Shown: positions 43,125-51,223 of the stretch, piece by piece | How the letters are laid out: each line of letters begins with the position of its first letter | How positions within the stretch are numbered: position 1 is the stretch's first letter | Notes under the pieces: model-generated | Seen by the model: the letters and a program-made list of their open reading frames with translations, nothing else | What the model was told of the DNA's origin: nothing | Database searches by the model: none | Position numbers and translations under genes: made by a program | Assembly: GCF_026248825.1 (NCBI RefSeq) | Contig: NZ_CP110973.1 | Location: 4,795,501-4,859,500 of the forward strand | Direction: 5' to 3' | DNA length: 64,000 bases | From: Larkinella insperata | Lineage (GTDB): Bacteria > Bacteroidota > Bacteroidia > Cytophagales > Spirosomataceae

Positions 43125-44083
43125 TAGTTTTGCTCCAGGTGAACATCGATGGCAATGTCTTTGCTTTCGGCATTTTTTCCGATCCGGAATTTCACCTCAT
43201 CGTCGACCTGCAGTTCGTTAAAATCGATGTCGTTCAAACTCGTGTAATGAAAAAACAGGTTGTTGGGCGGATAATTGATGAAACCGTACCCGTTTTTCAA
43301 GCTGCGTATCGTGCTGATTTTGTATTCGGTATCGTCCGAATCAAGCATCGTTTGTCCCGAATACCGATCGTAATCCTGGGCAAAGACCATGCTGGTGTCG
43401 TCGCCGGCCAACATCCGGGTCGACTGCTTCACGAAGAGATTCTGGATGAGCGGATCGTTTTTGCGCAGCCGGGTGTCGATCATTTCGTGCATGGCCACCG
43501 GATACGAAACTTCTTTCAGCAGGTCCTGTGAAGTACGGGTAACGAGCTTTTCACCTTCATCGTTGTAATATTCGAAGTCCCAGCTCAGAACCATGATCCG
43601 GGTTCCGAGCGTGTTAAGTTTCCGAATCAGCGGCACGTAATCGCCATCGGCGGTAATCAAAACCACCACATCAAACTGTTTGGAGATGGTCAATTCGAAG
43701 GTTTCCAGGGCCAGCCAGACATCAATGCCTTTTTCCTGCCGTGAACCCTGAAAGTTTTTAACCGGTAAATAGTGCGTAACAACGCCTTCTGACATCAGAA
43801 TATCGTCGAACAAACGGTCGTAGAACAACTGATTTCCGCGTTGACTGGCTTCGTGTGCATTCAAGCGCCCGCGGAAATAGTGAGCGTCGACAATCTGGCA
43901 TAAACGGAAATCCGTTTCTTCTTCTTGAGCTACCTGGGCGCGGATGAATTCATGTAAACCCGAAATACTAATACGGCTTCGTCTTTCGTGGGAGTAGTTG
44001 TAATAATTACTTACGTGCAGGAAATAATTACCATCATAAATTACCGCGATACGAGTTAATTTACTGTTTTTTTGGCTTTGCAT
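43124..44083 (-). CDS. NYN (PIN-like) domain protein fused to a cold-shock domain
   Basis: This is a 319-residue protein. Residues about 8-165 are a NYN/LabA-type PIN-like nuclease domain, with acidic residues D17 (IYDGNYF), D121 (KGIDVWLALE) and D146/D148 (ITADGDYVPLI) placed as expected for a metal site. Residues about 252-319 resemble a cold-shock OB fold, with NGYGFINY as the RNP1-like and LFFHYTSL as the RNP2-like strand. The fusion implies an RNA-binding nuclease, but activity is not shown. The stop overlaps the pabB start by one base. The upstream gap to hisB (44084-44340) is AT-rich without other genes. Confidence 0.8.
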   Translation of the reverse strand: MQSQKNSKLTRIAVIYDGNYFLHVSNYYNYSHERRSRISISGLHEFIRAQVAQEEETDFRLCQIVDAHYFRGRLNAHEASQRGNQLFYDRLFDDILMSEGVVTHYLPVKNFQGSRQEKGIDVWLALETFELTISKQFDVVVLITADGDYVPLIRKLNTLGTRIMVLSWDFEYYNDEGEKLVTRTSQDLLKEVSYPVAMHEMIDTRLRKNDPLIQNLFVKQSTRMLAGDDTSMVFAQDYDRYSGQTMLDSDDTEYKISTIRSLKNGYGFINYPPNNLFFHYTSLNDIDFNELQVDDEVKFRIGKNAESKDIAIDVHLEQN

Positions 44084-44312
44084 TTTTAATTACTAAGAAG
44101 ATAATCACAGTGACTAATTAAGACTAAGATGTTAAAAAGTACGGGGGAGTTGTTTCTAGTATTTATTGCGTAAACTTATTTACTAACCGGTTTACTTGGT
44201 GGTTACATAATAACTTTTTTGACTTTCTATAGGTAAAAATCGGTATCAAAGGGCAAGGCGGGCGCAAAATACTAAAAAATAACGCATTTACCGTTCCTTT
44301 TCGTCTATTCGC

Positions 44313-44320
44313 TACCTTTG
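44313..44320 (+). promoter_or_regulatory. -7 box of hisB
   Basis: TACCTTTG matches TAnnTTTG and lies 20 bases before the hisB ATG. There is no clear TTG at the normal spacing. Confidence 0.4.
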
Positions 44321-44340
44321 CACACCACTACTAAACAGTC

Positions 44341-45465
44341 ATGAAGAAAGTTCTGTTCATTGATCGGGATGGTACCATCATCTTCGAACCCCAGCCCGAC
44401 CAGCAGGTCGATTCGCTCGAAAAACTAGAATACATTCCAAAAGTGCTTTCCAACCTGCGCAAAATTGCCGAAGAAACCGATTTTGATCTGGTGATGGTCA
44501 CCAACCAGGACGGTTTGGGAACGGCAGCCTTTCCGGAAGACACCTTCTGGCCCGCGCACCAGAAGATGATGAAAACCCTCGAAGGCGAAAATATCTACTT
44601 TGAAGCGGTTCACATCGACCGCACCTACCCGCACGAGAACGCACCCACGCGCAAACCCGGTATCGGAATGCTGACCGACTACCTGACCGGTGCGTATAAC
44701 CTTCCCGAAAGCTACGTGATCGGCGACCGGCTGACGGATATCCAGATGGCCGTTAACTTAAACGCCAAAGCCATCCTGATTGCTCCCAAGGACCCCACCG
44801 AAGGCATGACCGACGCCATGCACCAAGCCCTGGTGTTACGAACCGACGACTGGGACCAGATCTATGAACTGCTCAAATTGCCTGCCAGAATTGCCACGGT
44901 GGAGCGAAAGACGAACGAAACCCAGATCTATATCGAACTGAATCTCGACGGACGCGGCCGGGCCGACATCCAAACCGGCCTTGGTTTTTTCGACCACATG
45001 CTGGATCAGGTGGCCCGCCACTCCGGAGCCGATCTGACCGTTCGGGTTAAGGGCGATTTGCACATCGACGAACACCACACCATCGAAGACACGGCCCTGG
45101 CCCTGGGAGAAGCTTATCGCCGGGCCCTGGGTGACAAGCGGGGAATCAGTCGGTATGGGTTCCTGCTGCCGATGGACGAAGCCCTGGCGCAGGTCGGTAT
45201 TGACTTTTCAGGTCGGCCCTGGCTGGTCTGGGATGCGGAATTCCGCCGGGAAAAAATTGGGGAGATGCCCACGGAGATGTTCTACCATTTCTTTAAATCG
45301 TTTTCGGATACGGCCCTCTGTAACCTGAATATCAAGGTTGAAGGTCAGAATGAGCACCACAAAATTGAAGCCATTTTTAAAGCCTTCGCCAAAGCCATTA
45401 AAATGGCGGTGAAACGCGATTTGAAAGCGCTCGACACCCTGCCTAGCACCAAGGGAGTGTTGTAA
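44341..45465 (+). CDS. hisB: Bifunctional histidinol-phosphatase/imidazoleglycerol-phosphate dehydratase
   Basis: This 374-residue protein joins two histidine-pathway steps. Residues 1 to about 165 are a HAD phosphatase (FIDRDGTIIFEP, VTNQDGLG, GDRLTDIQMA) that dephosphorylates histidinol phosphate. Residues about 185-374 are IGP dehydratase, with its metal-binding His motifs FFDHMLDQVARHSG, DEHHTIEDTALALGE and GQNEHHKIEAIFKA. The fusion is as in E. coli HisB. No other his gene is near. A weak hairpin (AAAACG/CGTTTT) lies right at the stop. Confidence 0.95.
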   Translation: MKKVLFIDRDGTIIFEPQPDQQVDSLEKLEYIPKVLSNLRKIAEETDFDLVMVTNQDGLGTAAFPEDTFWPAHQKMMKTLEGENIYFEAVHIDRTYPHENAPTRKPGIGMLTDYLTGAYNLPESYVIGDRLTDIQMAVNLNAKAILIAPKDPTEGMTDAMHQALVLRTDDWDQIYELLKLPARIATVERKTNETQIYIELNLDGRGRADIQTGLGFFDHMLDQVARHSGADLTVRVKGDLHIDEHHTIEDTALALGEAYRRALGDKRGISRYGFLLPMDEALAQVGIDFSGRPWLVWDAEFRREKIGEMPTEMFYHFFKSFSDTALCNLNIKVEGQNEHHKIEAIFKAFAKAIKMAVKRDLKALDTLPSTKGVL

Positions 45466-45491
45466 AACGAAAACCGTTTTCAAGATTAATT

Positions 45492-45533
45492 CCACAAGTT
45501 GTGGGCTCCCTAATTCAGTTTTTTATATTTTTG
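45492..45533 (+). promoter_or_regulatory. Promoter and palindrome before the 32-residue membrane peptide
   Basis: TATTTTTG (45526-45533) fits the -7 consensus. The perfect 13-base palindrome CCACAAGTTGTGG (45492-45504) includes a TTG 24 bases upstream of it, one base beyond the usual range. The palindrome could be an operator overlapping the upstream promoter element. Confidence 0.4.
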
Positions 45534-45558
45534 CGCCAGAACCAAAACCGGTACCACT

Positions 45559-45657
45559 ATGCTCATGAATATTGTAACCATCGCTTTTTACATCGTCCTG
45601 TTAACGGCGGCTTTCATTGCAGGACGCTGGCTGGAAAACAACGAGCGGAAGTATTAA
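45559..45657 (+). CDS. 32-residue single-pass membrane peptide
   Basis: Too short for standard gene calling. ATG at 45559 gives MLMNIVTIAFYIVLLTAAFI followed by AGRWLENNERKY and a stop: one hydrophobic helix of about 20 residues and a charged cytoplasmic-looking tail. An internal ATG two codons in is an alternative start. A -7 box 25 bases upstream and intact protein-like structure support real expression. The IS element begins about 70 bases downstream. Function unknown; similar small proteins often assist a membrane complex. Confidence 0.55.
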   Translation: MLMNIVTIAFYIVLLTAAFIAGRWLENNERKY

Positions 45658-45727
45658 TCACGGCGATGGAACAGTTTGCTGCGTGAATGACACCCGTTAT
45701 TCGCTGGGCGATCTGCTATATATTTTA

Positions 45728-46619
45728 GAAAGGACCTTTAGAAGTTGTCTAATGTTTCACGGAAAGTGAGAGCCAGTCAGGTAGTTTTAAGGTGCGAACT
45801 AAGAAACTACCCTGATGATTTATCCAACCGATCTGACCGACTCCCAATGGCAAGTTATTCAACAAACGCTGCCCGCCAAAATCGGGCAGCGTAAACGAAA
45901 ACAGTCCATCAGAGCGATCATCAATGGGATTCTCTACGTGGTCAAAGGAGGTATTTCCTGGCGAATGATGCCCCATGATCTGCCCGATTGGCGGCTGGTT
46001 TACTATTATTTCCGACAGTGGGCGAGTCAAGGCCTGGTCCAGCAAATTCATGATCAGCTGGTCATTAAAGTACGTCTCCAAACAGGCCGCGAAGCCTCTC
46101 CTAGTCTGGGACTTATTGATAGTCAATCGGTTAAAACTATGTCTGTAACTACTATGAAAGGCTATGACGGCAACAAACACCTTACTGGCCGCAAACGCTT
46201 CATTCTGGTAGATGTACTAGGTCTAGTATTGGCTCTACGCGTGACATCGGCTAATGTGGGTGAACGGGCTGGTGCCTTGTTGCTCTTTGCCAGATTGGGC
46301 CAACGCTTCACTCGCTTGAAGACTATTCTAGCCGATCAGGGCTTCGATGGAGTCAATTTTCTGGCCACCATCAAAGCGACTTATCAACTAAGTGTAGAGG
46401 TGGTCTGCGGCGTATTGGGCGTGAAAGGCTTTCAAGTGTTGCCTAAGCGATGGATCGTAGGGCGAACGTTTGGGTGGTGGGCCTTTCATCGGCGGCTTGC
46501 CAAGGACTACGAGGTTAAAGGAGCTCATGCTGAGGCCGTTATCTACTGGACAATGATACGACTGATGTCCAGAAAAATTCGTGAAACACAATCTTAAACA
46601 ACCTCTTAGAGGTCCTTTT
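45728..46619 (+). mobile_element. IS5-family insertion sequence, apparently full length
   Basis: The ends are imperfect inverted repeats of about 24 bp. The left begins GAAAGGACCTTTAGAAGTTG; the right, read inward, begins AAAAGGACCTCTAAGAGGTTG with one-base slippage. They are flanked by TTA at 45725-45727 and 46620-46622, a target duplication of the TNA type seen in some IS5 subgroups. The 892-bp element holds one transposase gene. The exact ends are uncertain by one or two bases because of the A/T run. Confidence 0.75.
45815..46597 (+). CDS. IS5-family transposase with the catalytic Glu replaced by Gly
   Basis: This 260-residue single-frame transposase has an N-terminal helix-turn-helix region (LTDSQWQVIQQTLP, GGISWRMMPHDLPDW) and an RNase H-like domain. 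D102 (LIDSQSVKT) and D174 (ILADQGFDG) are the first two catalytic acids. In relatives the third is Glu in the block RWxVERTFxW; here it reads RWIVGRTFGW, with Gly216 encoded by GGG at 46460-46462. A single base change from GAG would explain this. The frame is otherwise intact. The copy is therefore probably unable to transpose by itself. Confidence 0.88.
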   Translation: MIYPTDLTDSQWQVIQQTLPAKIGQRKRKQSIRAIINGILYVVKGGISWRMMPHDLPDWRLVYYYFRQWASQGLVQQIHDQLVIKVRLQTGREASPSLGLIDSQSVKTMSVTTMKGYDGNKHLTGRKRFILVDVLGLVLALRVTSANVGERAGALLLFARLGQRFTRLKTILADQGFDGVNFLATIKATYQLSVEVVCGVLGVKGFQVLPKRWIVGRTFGWWAFHRRLAKDYEVKGAHAEAVIYWTMIRLMSRKIRETQS

Positions 46620-46735
46620 TTATGGATTTTCCGGACGATGGTAGCCCGTCGGAGAAAACTACAAAAAAAGTTAATGGCATTCCAACGCTGTTCTATTTTA
46701 AGGGGTCATGCAGGAAAACAATAACAACAAAGTAA

Positions 46736-47167
46736 ATGGCACCATTTAAAACCTTGTACGGATTACTGCTGGTTGGTTTACTAGCCGTAGGCTGCGAGAA
46801 AGACAACAAAGTCGCACCTCCCGAACAAAACTCACCCGTGACGATGAAAATCAATCAGTCGGCGCGGGTAAAACAAAATGTCACCCTGAGTGTCGACAAC
46901 ATCACGGACAGCCGCTGCCCGATCAACGCCAATTGTGTTTGGTTCGGAAACGCGCAGGTGAAGTTTACGCTCAAGGGCGACACGGAATCAAAAACCGGCG
47001 AGTTATGCATCGGCCAGTGCGGTCAGCAAATGCAGAATCGTAGTTCGGTCACACTTCTGCTGGGCAGCGAAACGTATGAAGTGACGTTGTCGGATGTGCA
47101 GCCCTTCCCGGGCAGCAAGCCGGATGGCACGCCGAAAGAAGCCGTTGTGACGGTCACCCAGAAGTAA
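46736..47167 (+). CDS. Small lipoprotein of unknown function with Cys-rich DSRCP motif
   Basis: This 143-residue lipoprotein has the lipobox AVGC followed by EKDNK, an acidic/lysine start like Bacteroidota surface-export signals. The mature part is beta-rich, with DSRCPINANCVWFGNA and GELCIGQCGQQM, giving four Cys that could form two disulfides. The DSRCP-x-CVW pattern recurs in small Bacteroidota lipoproteins, but I know no function for it. It begins about 115 bases after the IS element and ends at a strong terminator. Confidence 0.75.
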   Translation: MAPFKTLYGLLLVGLLAVGCEKDNKVAPPEQNSPVTMKINQSARVKQNVTLSVDNITDSRCPINANCVWFGNAQVKFTLKGDTESKTGELCIGQCGQQMQNRSSVTLLLGSETYEVTLSDVQPFPGSKPDGTPKEAVVTVTQK

Positions 47168-47195
47168 GCAGACGGCCCGTTTAACGGCATCTGTC

Positions 47196-47229
47196 AGCCC
47201 GCCAGCTTTCAAGCTGGCGGGCTTTTTTT
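47196..47229. terminator. Bidirectional terminator between lipoprotein gene and radC
   Basis: AGCCCGCCAGCTT and its complement form a stem with a 2-nt loop, followed by TTTTTTT on the + strand. It sits between two converging genes. Confidence 0.9.
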
Positions 47230-47238
47230 GAAGTAAAA

Positions 47239-47934
47239 TTACAGCAAACCTTCGTCGGCAAAGCTCAGATAGGAGCGGTCGGTGAAAATCAGGTGATCCA
47301 GTACGGGAATGTCCAGCAGACGACCGGCTTCCTTCAGTTTCCGGGTCAGGTCTTTGTCGGCCTGCGAAGCCGTGAGGTTGCCGGAAGGATGGTTATGAAT
47401 CAGGATGAGGGCGCTGGCCAGGTGTTCGAGGGCGGGTTTGAAAATCAACTTCGGGTCGGCTACGGTGCCCGAAACGCCACCCGTGCTAATCAGTACGGGT
47501 CGGATGACTTCGTTGGCCCGGTTGAGCAGCAGAATCCAGAATTCTTCGTGGGGTTTGTCGAGCAGGTGCGGTTTGATTTCTTCGTAAACATCGCGCGAAC
47601 TGGTAATGCGCGTGCGCTGCGGACGGTTTTCTTCTTTCCGGCGACGGCCCAGTTCGAGAGCCGCCACGATGCTGATGGCTTTAGCTTCCCCGATGCCCCG
47701 GAATTTCGACAAGTCGCTCACGCTCAGCCGCGCCAGCTGGCTAAGGTTGTTGCCGACGCTTTGCAGAATAATCTTGGATACATCGACGGCAGAAAGGTCA
47801 CGGGTTCCGGAGCCAATCAGGATGGCGATCAGTTCGGCCTCCGAAAGAGCCGCTCGCCCTTTGAGCATTAATTTTTCGCGCGGACGGTCTTCTTCCGCCC
47901 AGCTCAGAATCTTGCGGGAATTGTCGTACGTCAT
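47239..47934 (-). CDS. radC: RadC-family JAB/MPN-domain protein
   Basis: This 231-residue protein has N-terminal helix-hairpin-helix DNA-binding motifs (LSVSDLSKFRGIGEAKAIS) and a C-terminal JAB-type metalloprotease fold. The metal motif is ILIHNHPSGNLTASQADKDLT (20 residues or fewer shown as HNHPSGNLTASQADKD). RadC was once linked to DNA repair, but its role is unsettled. The ATG at 47934 gives standard family length; an upstream in-frame start would overlap the rpsT terminator. Confidence 0.9.
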   Translation of the reverse strand: MTYDNSRKILSWAEEDRPREKLMLKGRAALSEAELIAILIGSGTRDLSAVDVSKIILQSVGNNLSQLARLSVSDLSKFRGIGEAKAISIVAALELGRRRKEENRPQRTRITSSRDVYEEIKPHLLDKPHEEFWILLLNRANEVIRPVLISTGGVSGTVADPKLIFKPALEHLASALILIHNHPSGNLTASQADKDLTRKLKEAGRLLDIPVLDHLIFTDRSYLSFADEGLL

Positions 47935-47956
47935 GGTGGATGGTGTGGTAGGGCAA

Positions 47957-47991
47957 TAAAAAAACCTCACCTGAATAAATCAGATAAGGTT
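47957..47991 (-). terminator. Terminator of rpsT
   Basis: On the minus strand AACCTTATCTGA pairs imperfectly with TCAGGTGAGGTT around a 5-nt loop and is followed by a T-run. It is about 100 bases downstream of the rpsT stop and just upstream of radC, so it separates the two transcripts. Confidence 0.65.
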
Positions 47992-48093
47992 CCTGGTCTT
48001 GTTTTTGATTCGTATACCTGGACTTTTGTCCGTGAAATACGCAATAAGGTACTACGCACGGAGAAAGCCACTGAAGGCCGCTCCGTGGATAAA

Positions 48094-48357
48094 TTAAGCA
48101 GCAATTGCCAGTCCGTTGACGTGTTTCGCCAGTTTAGACTTGTTGTTGGCTGCTTTGTTTTTGTGAATGATATTACGCTTTGCCAGTTTATCCAGCAACG
48201 ATGACACCGTTTTATACAGTTCTGTTGCAGCCGCCTTATCCGTTGTCAGCCGCAATTTCTTGATCATTGTACGGGTCGTTTTGTGTTGGAAACGGTTCAA
48301 CAAACGTTTCTTCTCGTTTGCCCGGACCCGCTTCAATGCCGACTTATGATTTGCCAT
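48094..48357 (-). CDS. rpsT: 30S ribosomal protein S20
   Basis: This is an 87-residue, strongly basic helical protein with the S20 pattern ANHKSALKRVRANEKKR and a C-terminal HKNKAANNKSKLAKHVN. It binds 16S rRNA early in 30S assembly. Length is standard. A textbook Bacteroidota promoter lies upstream and a terminator downstream, so it is monocistronic. Confidence 0.96.
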   Translation of the reverse strand: MANHKSALKRVRANEKKRLLNRFQHKTTRTMIKKLRLTTDKAAATELYKTVSSLLDKLAKRNIIHKNKAANNKSKLAKHVNGLAIAA

Positions 48358-48397
48358 TGCTTATTGGTACAGTATACAGTTTTCTCACAAATGTCCG

Positions 48398-48429
48398 CAA
48401 AAGTAGCCATTTGGGAGCAACTATGCAAA
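48398..48429 (-). promoter_or_regulatory. Bacteroidota sigma-A promoter of rpsT
   Basis: On the minus strand TTTG (48426-48429), 20 bases, then TACTTTTG (48398-48405): an exact match to TTTG-N20-TAnnTTTG, ending 40 bases before the rpsT ATG. Confidence 0.75.
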
Positions 48430-48461
48430 TAAATCTTACTTTGCCTTGAAATTCAGGGATT

Positions 48462-48863
48462 TTACTGACGGATATCGGAATGGATGGTGAACACCTTGTC
48501 CCAACTTCCCTGATTATTTTTTACAAACTCCCGTTGCTTTTCACTCCGGTTATACGTCTCAATGTCAGCTTCACTCTGGAAGGTCAGGTAATGCACCACA
48601 TCGTATTCCGAGGAAACGCCCCCTACACCCTGTAACGTCTTTCCGGAAGTATAAGAAATGATTTGTGGAATTTCATGCTTTAAAGCAGCAAACTGACGCA
48701 TATGCTGCTCAATCGCTTCATTTTTAGTGCCTTCTTTGAATTTAAAGCACACAATTTGCTGTTTCTGCGCTTTTCGCGCAGGTGAGTAGGCACCGTAGAT
48801 AACCAAGCCAAAAATTCCAAAGAAGAAAAGAATAAGGCCGTAGCCCAAGGATTTGCGGTTCAT
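48462..48863 (-). CDS. Membrane-anchored Dabb-type (stress-responsive A/B barrel) protein
   Basis: This 133-residue protein has one N-terminal membrane helix (LGYGLILFFFGIFGLVIYGAY, about residues 6-26). A ferredoxin-like A/B-barrel domain of about 95 residues follows: IVCFKFKEGTKNEAIEQHM, DVVHYLTFQSEADIETYN and QGSWDKVFTIH. The domain family is widespread, usually dimeric, and only some members are enzymes. No catalytic residue can be assigned. It is divergent from the phospholipase C-like gene. Confidence 0.7.
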   Translation of the reverse strand: MNRKSLGYGLILFFFGIFGLVIYGAYSPARKAQKQQIVCFKFKEGTKNEAIEQHMRQFAALKHEIPQIISYTSGKTLQGVGGVSSEYDVVHYLTFQSEADIETYNRSEKQREFVKNNQGSWDKVFTIHSDIRQ

Positions 48864-48952
48864 GATTCTGTCAATTTAATGTTATCCGAAATATTATTCT
48901 GAATAACATTGTGGTTTATAAATAAAGTGTAAACTTTTCTTATTAAAGTGAT

Positions 48953-49957
48953 ATGTTTTGTCAAAGGTACTGGTTAACTATTTTGAATCAAGTTTTTTTA
49001 TTCTTTTTTTTCAATACGGTCTCTGTCGCTTATTCGGCCAGCCGTCCGCAGTGGGGATTTTACGGGCATAAACGGATTAATCGATTGGCCGTCTTCACGT
49101 TACCACCCGAGATGATGGCTTTCTATAAAAAGCATATCGACTACCTGACCGAAAATGCCGTCAATCCCGACAAGCGACGGTATGCGGTGGTGGGTGAGGC
49201 TCCCCGGCATTTCATTGACCTGGACGCTTACGCCGATACATCCAGAGTTACCTTGCCGCGGACGTGGAAACAGGCGGCTGAACGGTACGGAGAGGATACG
49301 CTGGCGCTGCACGGCATTGTGCCGTGGCATATTCAATTGGTCAAATACCAGCTCACCGAAGCTTTTAAAGCTCGGGATGCCCGGCGAATCCTGAAAATCT
49401 CGGCGGACCTGGGGCATTACATTGCCGACGCCAATGTTCCATTGCATACAACCCGTAATTACAACGGCCAACTGACCGGGCAGCAGGGCGTTCACGGCTT
49501 TTGGGAATCGCGGTTGCCGGAATTATTCAGTAACGAATACGACTTTTTTGTCGGACCGGCCGCGTATGTGGAATCTCCGCAGAAACGGGCCTGGCGGGCG
49601 GTTTTTGAGGCCAATACGGCGTTGGATTCGGTCCTGACCCTCGAACAGGAATTAACCCAGCAAGTAGGACAAACCCGAAAGTACGGTTTTGAAGAACGCA
49701 ACAACCTGACCACCAAAGTGTATTCCGAGGAGTTTTCCCGCAAATATCACGAGCGGCTGCGGGGCCAGGTGGAACGCCAGATGCGGGCATCCGTCAAAAT
49801 GGTGGGCGATTTCTGGTATACCTGCTGGGTAGACGCCGGGCAGCCGGATTTAAAGCGTCTGGCGGATTTTACGCTCACGGAAACGGACCAGAAGACGGAT
49901 TCGGACGAACAGCAAAGCTGGCTGAAACGGCTTCTGAAAGTCCGCAGTGAAGACTAG
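48953..49957 (+). CDS. Exported zinc-dependent phospholipase C/S1-P1 nuclease-like protein
   Basis: This 334-residue protein has a signal peptide; the mature part would begin near WGFYGHKRIN. The N-terminal Trp and a set of His and Asp residues (GHKRIN, HFIDLDAY, DLGHYIADANVPLHTT, GVHGFWESR) match the three-zinc site of the phospholipase C/P1 nuclease fold. Members cleave phosphodiester bonds in lipids or nucleic acids outside the cytoplasm. Which substrate applies cannot be told. The C-terminal 60 residues are polar and unassigned. Confidence 0.82.
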   Translation: MFCQRYWLTILNQVFLFFFFNTVSVAYSASRPQWGFYGHKRINRLAVFTLPPEMMAFYKKHIDYLTENAVNPDKRRYAVVGEAPRHFIDLDAYADTSRVTLPRTWKQAAERYGEDTLALHGIVPWHIQLVKYQLTEAFKARDARRILKISADLGHYIADANVPLHTTRNYNGQLTGQQGVHGFWESRLPELFSNEYDFFVGPAAYVESPQKRAWRAVFEANTALDSVLTLEQELTQQVGQTRKYGFEERNNLTTKVYSEEFSRKYHERLRGQVERQMRASVKMVGDFWYTCWVDAGQPDLKRLADFTLTETDQKTDSDEQQSWLKRLLKVRSED

Positions 49958-50005
49958 TTGCTTTTAATTTTTGTAGCTTCGCCCTGCAAAAGCAGCTTTC
50001 ATTCG

Positions 50006-51193
50006 ATGGATTTAGCAAAAATATATTTACGTGCGGGGCGCGAGGACGCCGTCCAACGGTTTCATCCGTGGGTATTTTCGGGCGCCGTTGCCCGGACCGA
50101 AGGAGAACCTCAGGACGGGGATGTAGTGGAAGTGCTGGATAAAAAAGGAAAGTACCTGGCAACGGGCCATTACCACAACGGCAGCATTCTGGTCCGGATT
50201 TTTTCATTTCAGCCCGTTGTTCCGGATGTGGCCTACTGGACGCAGAAACTGGCGTCGATCCGGACGGTCCGGGGGGCGCTGTTGCCACCGGCCACCAATT
50301 GCTACCGGCTGGTGCATGGTGAGGGCGACGGCTGCACGGGTTTAATCATTGATATGTACAACGGCGTGGCGGTGTTGCAGGCGCACTCCATCGGCATGCA
50401 CCGCGAACGGAACCTGATCACCGAAGCGCTTAAAAACGTATTCGGCAACGAGCTGCGGGCGGTTTACGACAAAAGCGCCGAAACGCTTCCCGGCGAGTAT
50501 GCGGCTTCCGTTCAGAACGCTTACCGGTACGGGCTGGTGGATGTGCCCCATGAGGTCGAGGAAAACGGCCACAAGTTTCTGGTGGACTGGATCAGCGGGC
50601 AGAAAACCGGATTTTTCCTGGACCAGCGTGATAACCGTAACCTGCTTTCCCGGTATTCGGCTGGCAAAAAAGTTCTGAATGCGTTCTGCTATTCCGGTGG
50701 GTTTTCCGTATACGCCCTGCTGGCCGGTGCCCGGCAGGTGCATTCCGTTGATGCTTCGCAGAAAGCCATCGACCTGACCAACCGCAACGTGGCGCTAAAT
50801 TTCGGGGATGCTCAGGCCGCGGGTCGGCACGAAGCCTTCGCCGACGATGTGATGAAGTACCTTCAGGCCCACGACGACGAGTACGAAGTCATGGTGCTGG
50901 ATCCGCCGGCTTTCGCCAAAAGCCTGTCCGCGCGTCACCGGGCCGTGCAGGGGTACAAACGCCTGAATGCCGAGGGGTTGCGCCGGGTGGCCAAAGGCGG
51001 AATTCTGTTCACCTTTTCGTGCTCGCAGGTCATTGACCGGGAGTTGTTTTACAACACCATTGTGGCCGCTGCCATCGACGCCGGACGGCAGGTGCGGGTG
51101 TTGCACCACCTGAGCCAGCCCGCCGACCACCCCGTTAATCTGTTTCATCCGGAAGGTGGTTATTTGAAAGGATTGGTTTTGTGGGTAGAGTAA
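50006..51193 (+). CDS. rlmI: RlmI-like class I rRNA cytosine methyltransferase
   Basis: This 395-residue protein has an N-terminal PUA domain (YLRAGREDAVQRFHPWVFSG), a central EEHEL-like domain and a C-terminal Rossmann methyltransferase. Key motifs are KTGFFLDQRDNR, VLNAFCYSGGFSVYALLAGA, VLDPPAFAKS and the catalytic-Cys motif FTFSCSQVI. RlmI methylates a cytosine of 23S rRNA at C5; the exact site in this organism is inferred. ATG 50006 gives family length. It is probably independent of the preceding gene. Confidence 0.88.
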   Translation: MDLAKIYLRAGREDAVQRFHPWVFSGAVARTEGEPQDGDVVEVLDKKGKYLATGHYHNGSILVRIFSFQPVVPDVAYWTQKLASIRTVRGALLPPATNCYRLVHGEGDGCTGLIIDMYNGVAVLQAHSIGMHRERNLITEALKNVFGNELRAVYDKSAETLPGEYAASVQNAYRYGLVDVPHEVEENGHKFLVDWISGQKTGFFLDQRDNRNLLSRYSAGKKVLNAFCYSGGFSVYALLAGARQVHSVDASQKAIDLTNRNVALNFGDAQAAGRHEAFADDVMKYLQAHDDEYEVMVLDPPAFAKSLSARHRAVQGYKRLNAEGLRRVAKGGILFTFSCSQVIDRELFYNTIVAAAIDAGRQVRVLHHLSQPADHPVNLFHPEGGYLKGLVLWVE

Positions 51194-51223
51194 CTATCCA
51201 AGATTATTTATAAACTTGCAAGT

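Noticed and set aside
45752..45767. parS-like sequence TGTTTCACGGAAAG inside the IS left end
   Set aside because: Only the left half matches parS; the right half diverges, and it belongs to the IS sequence.
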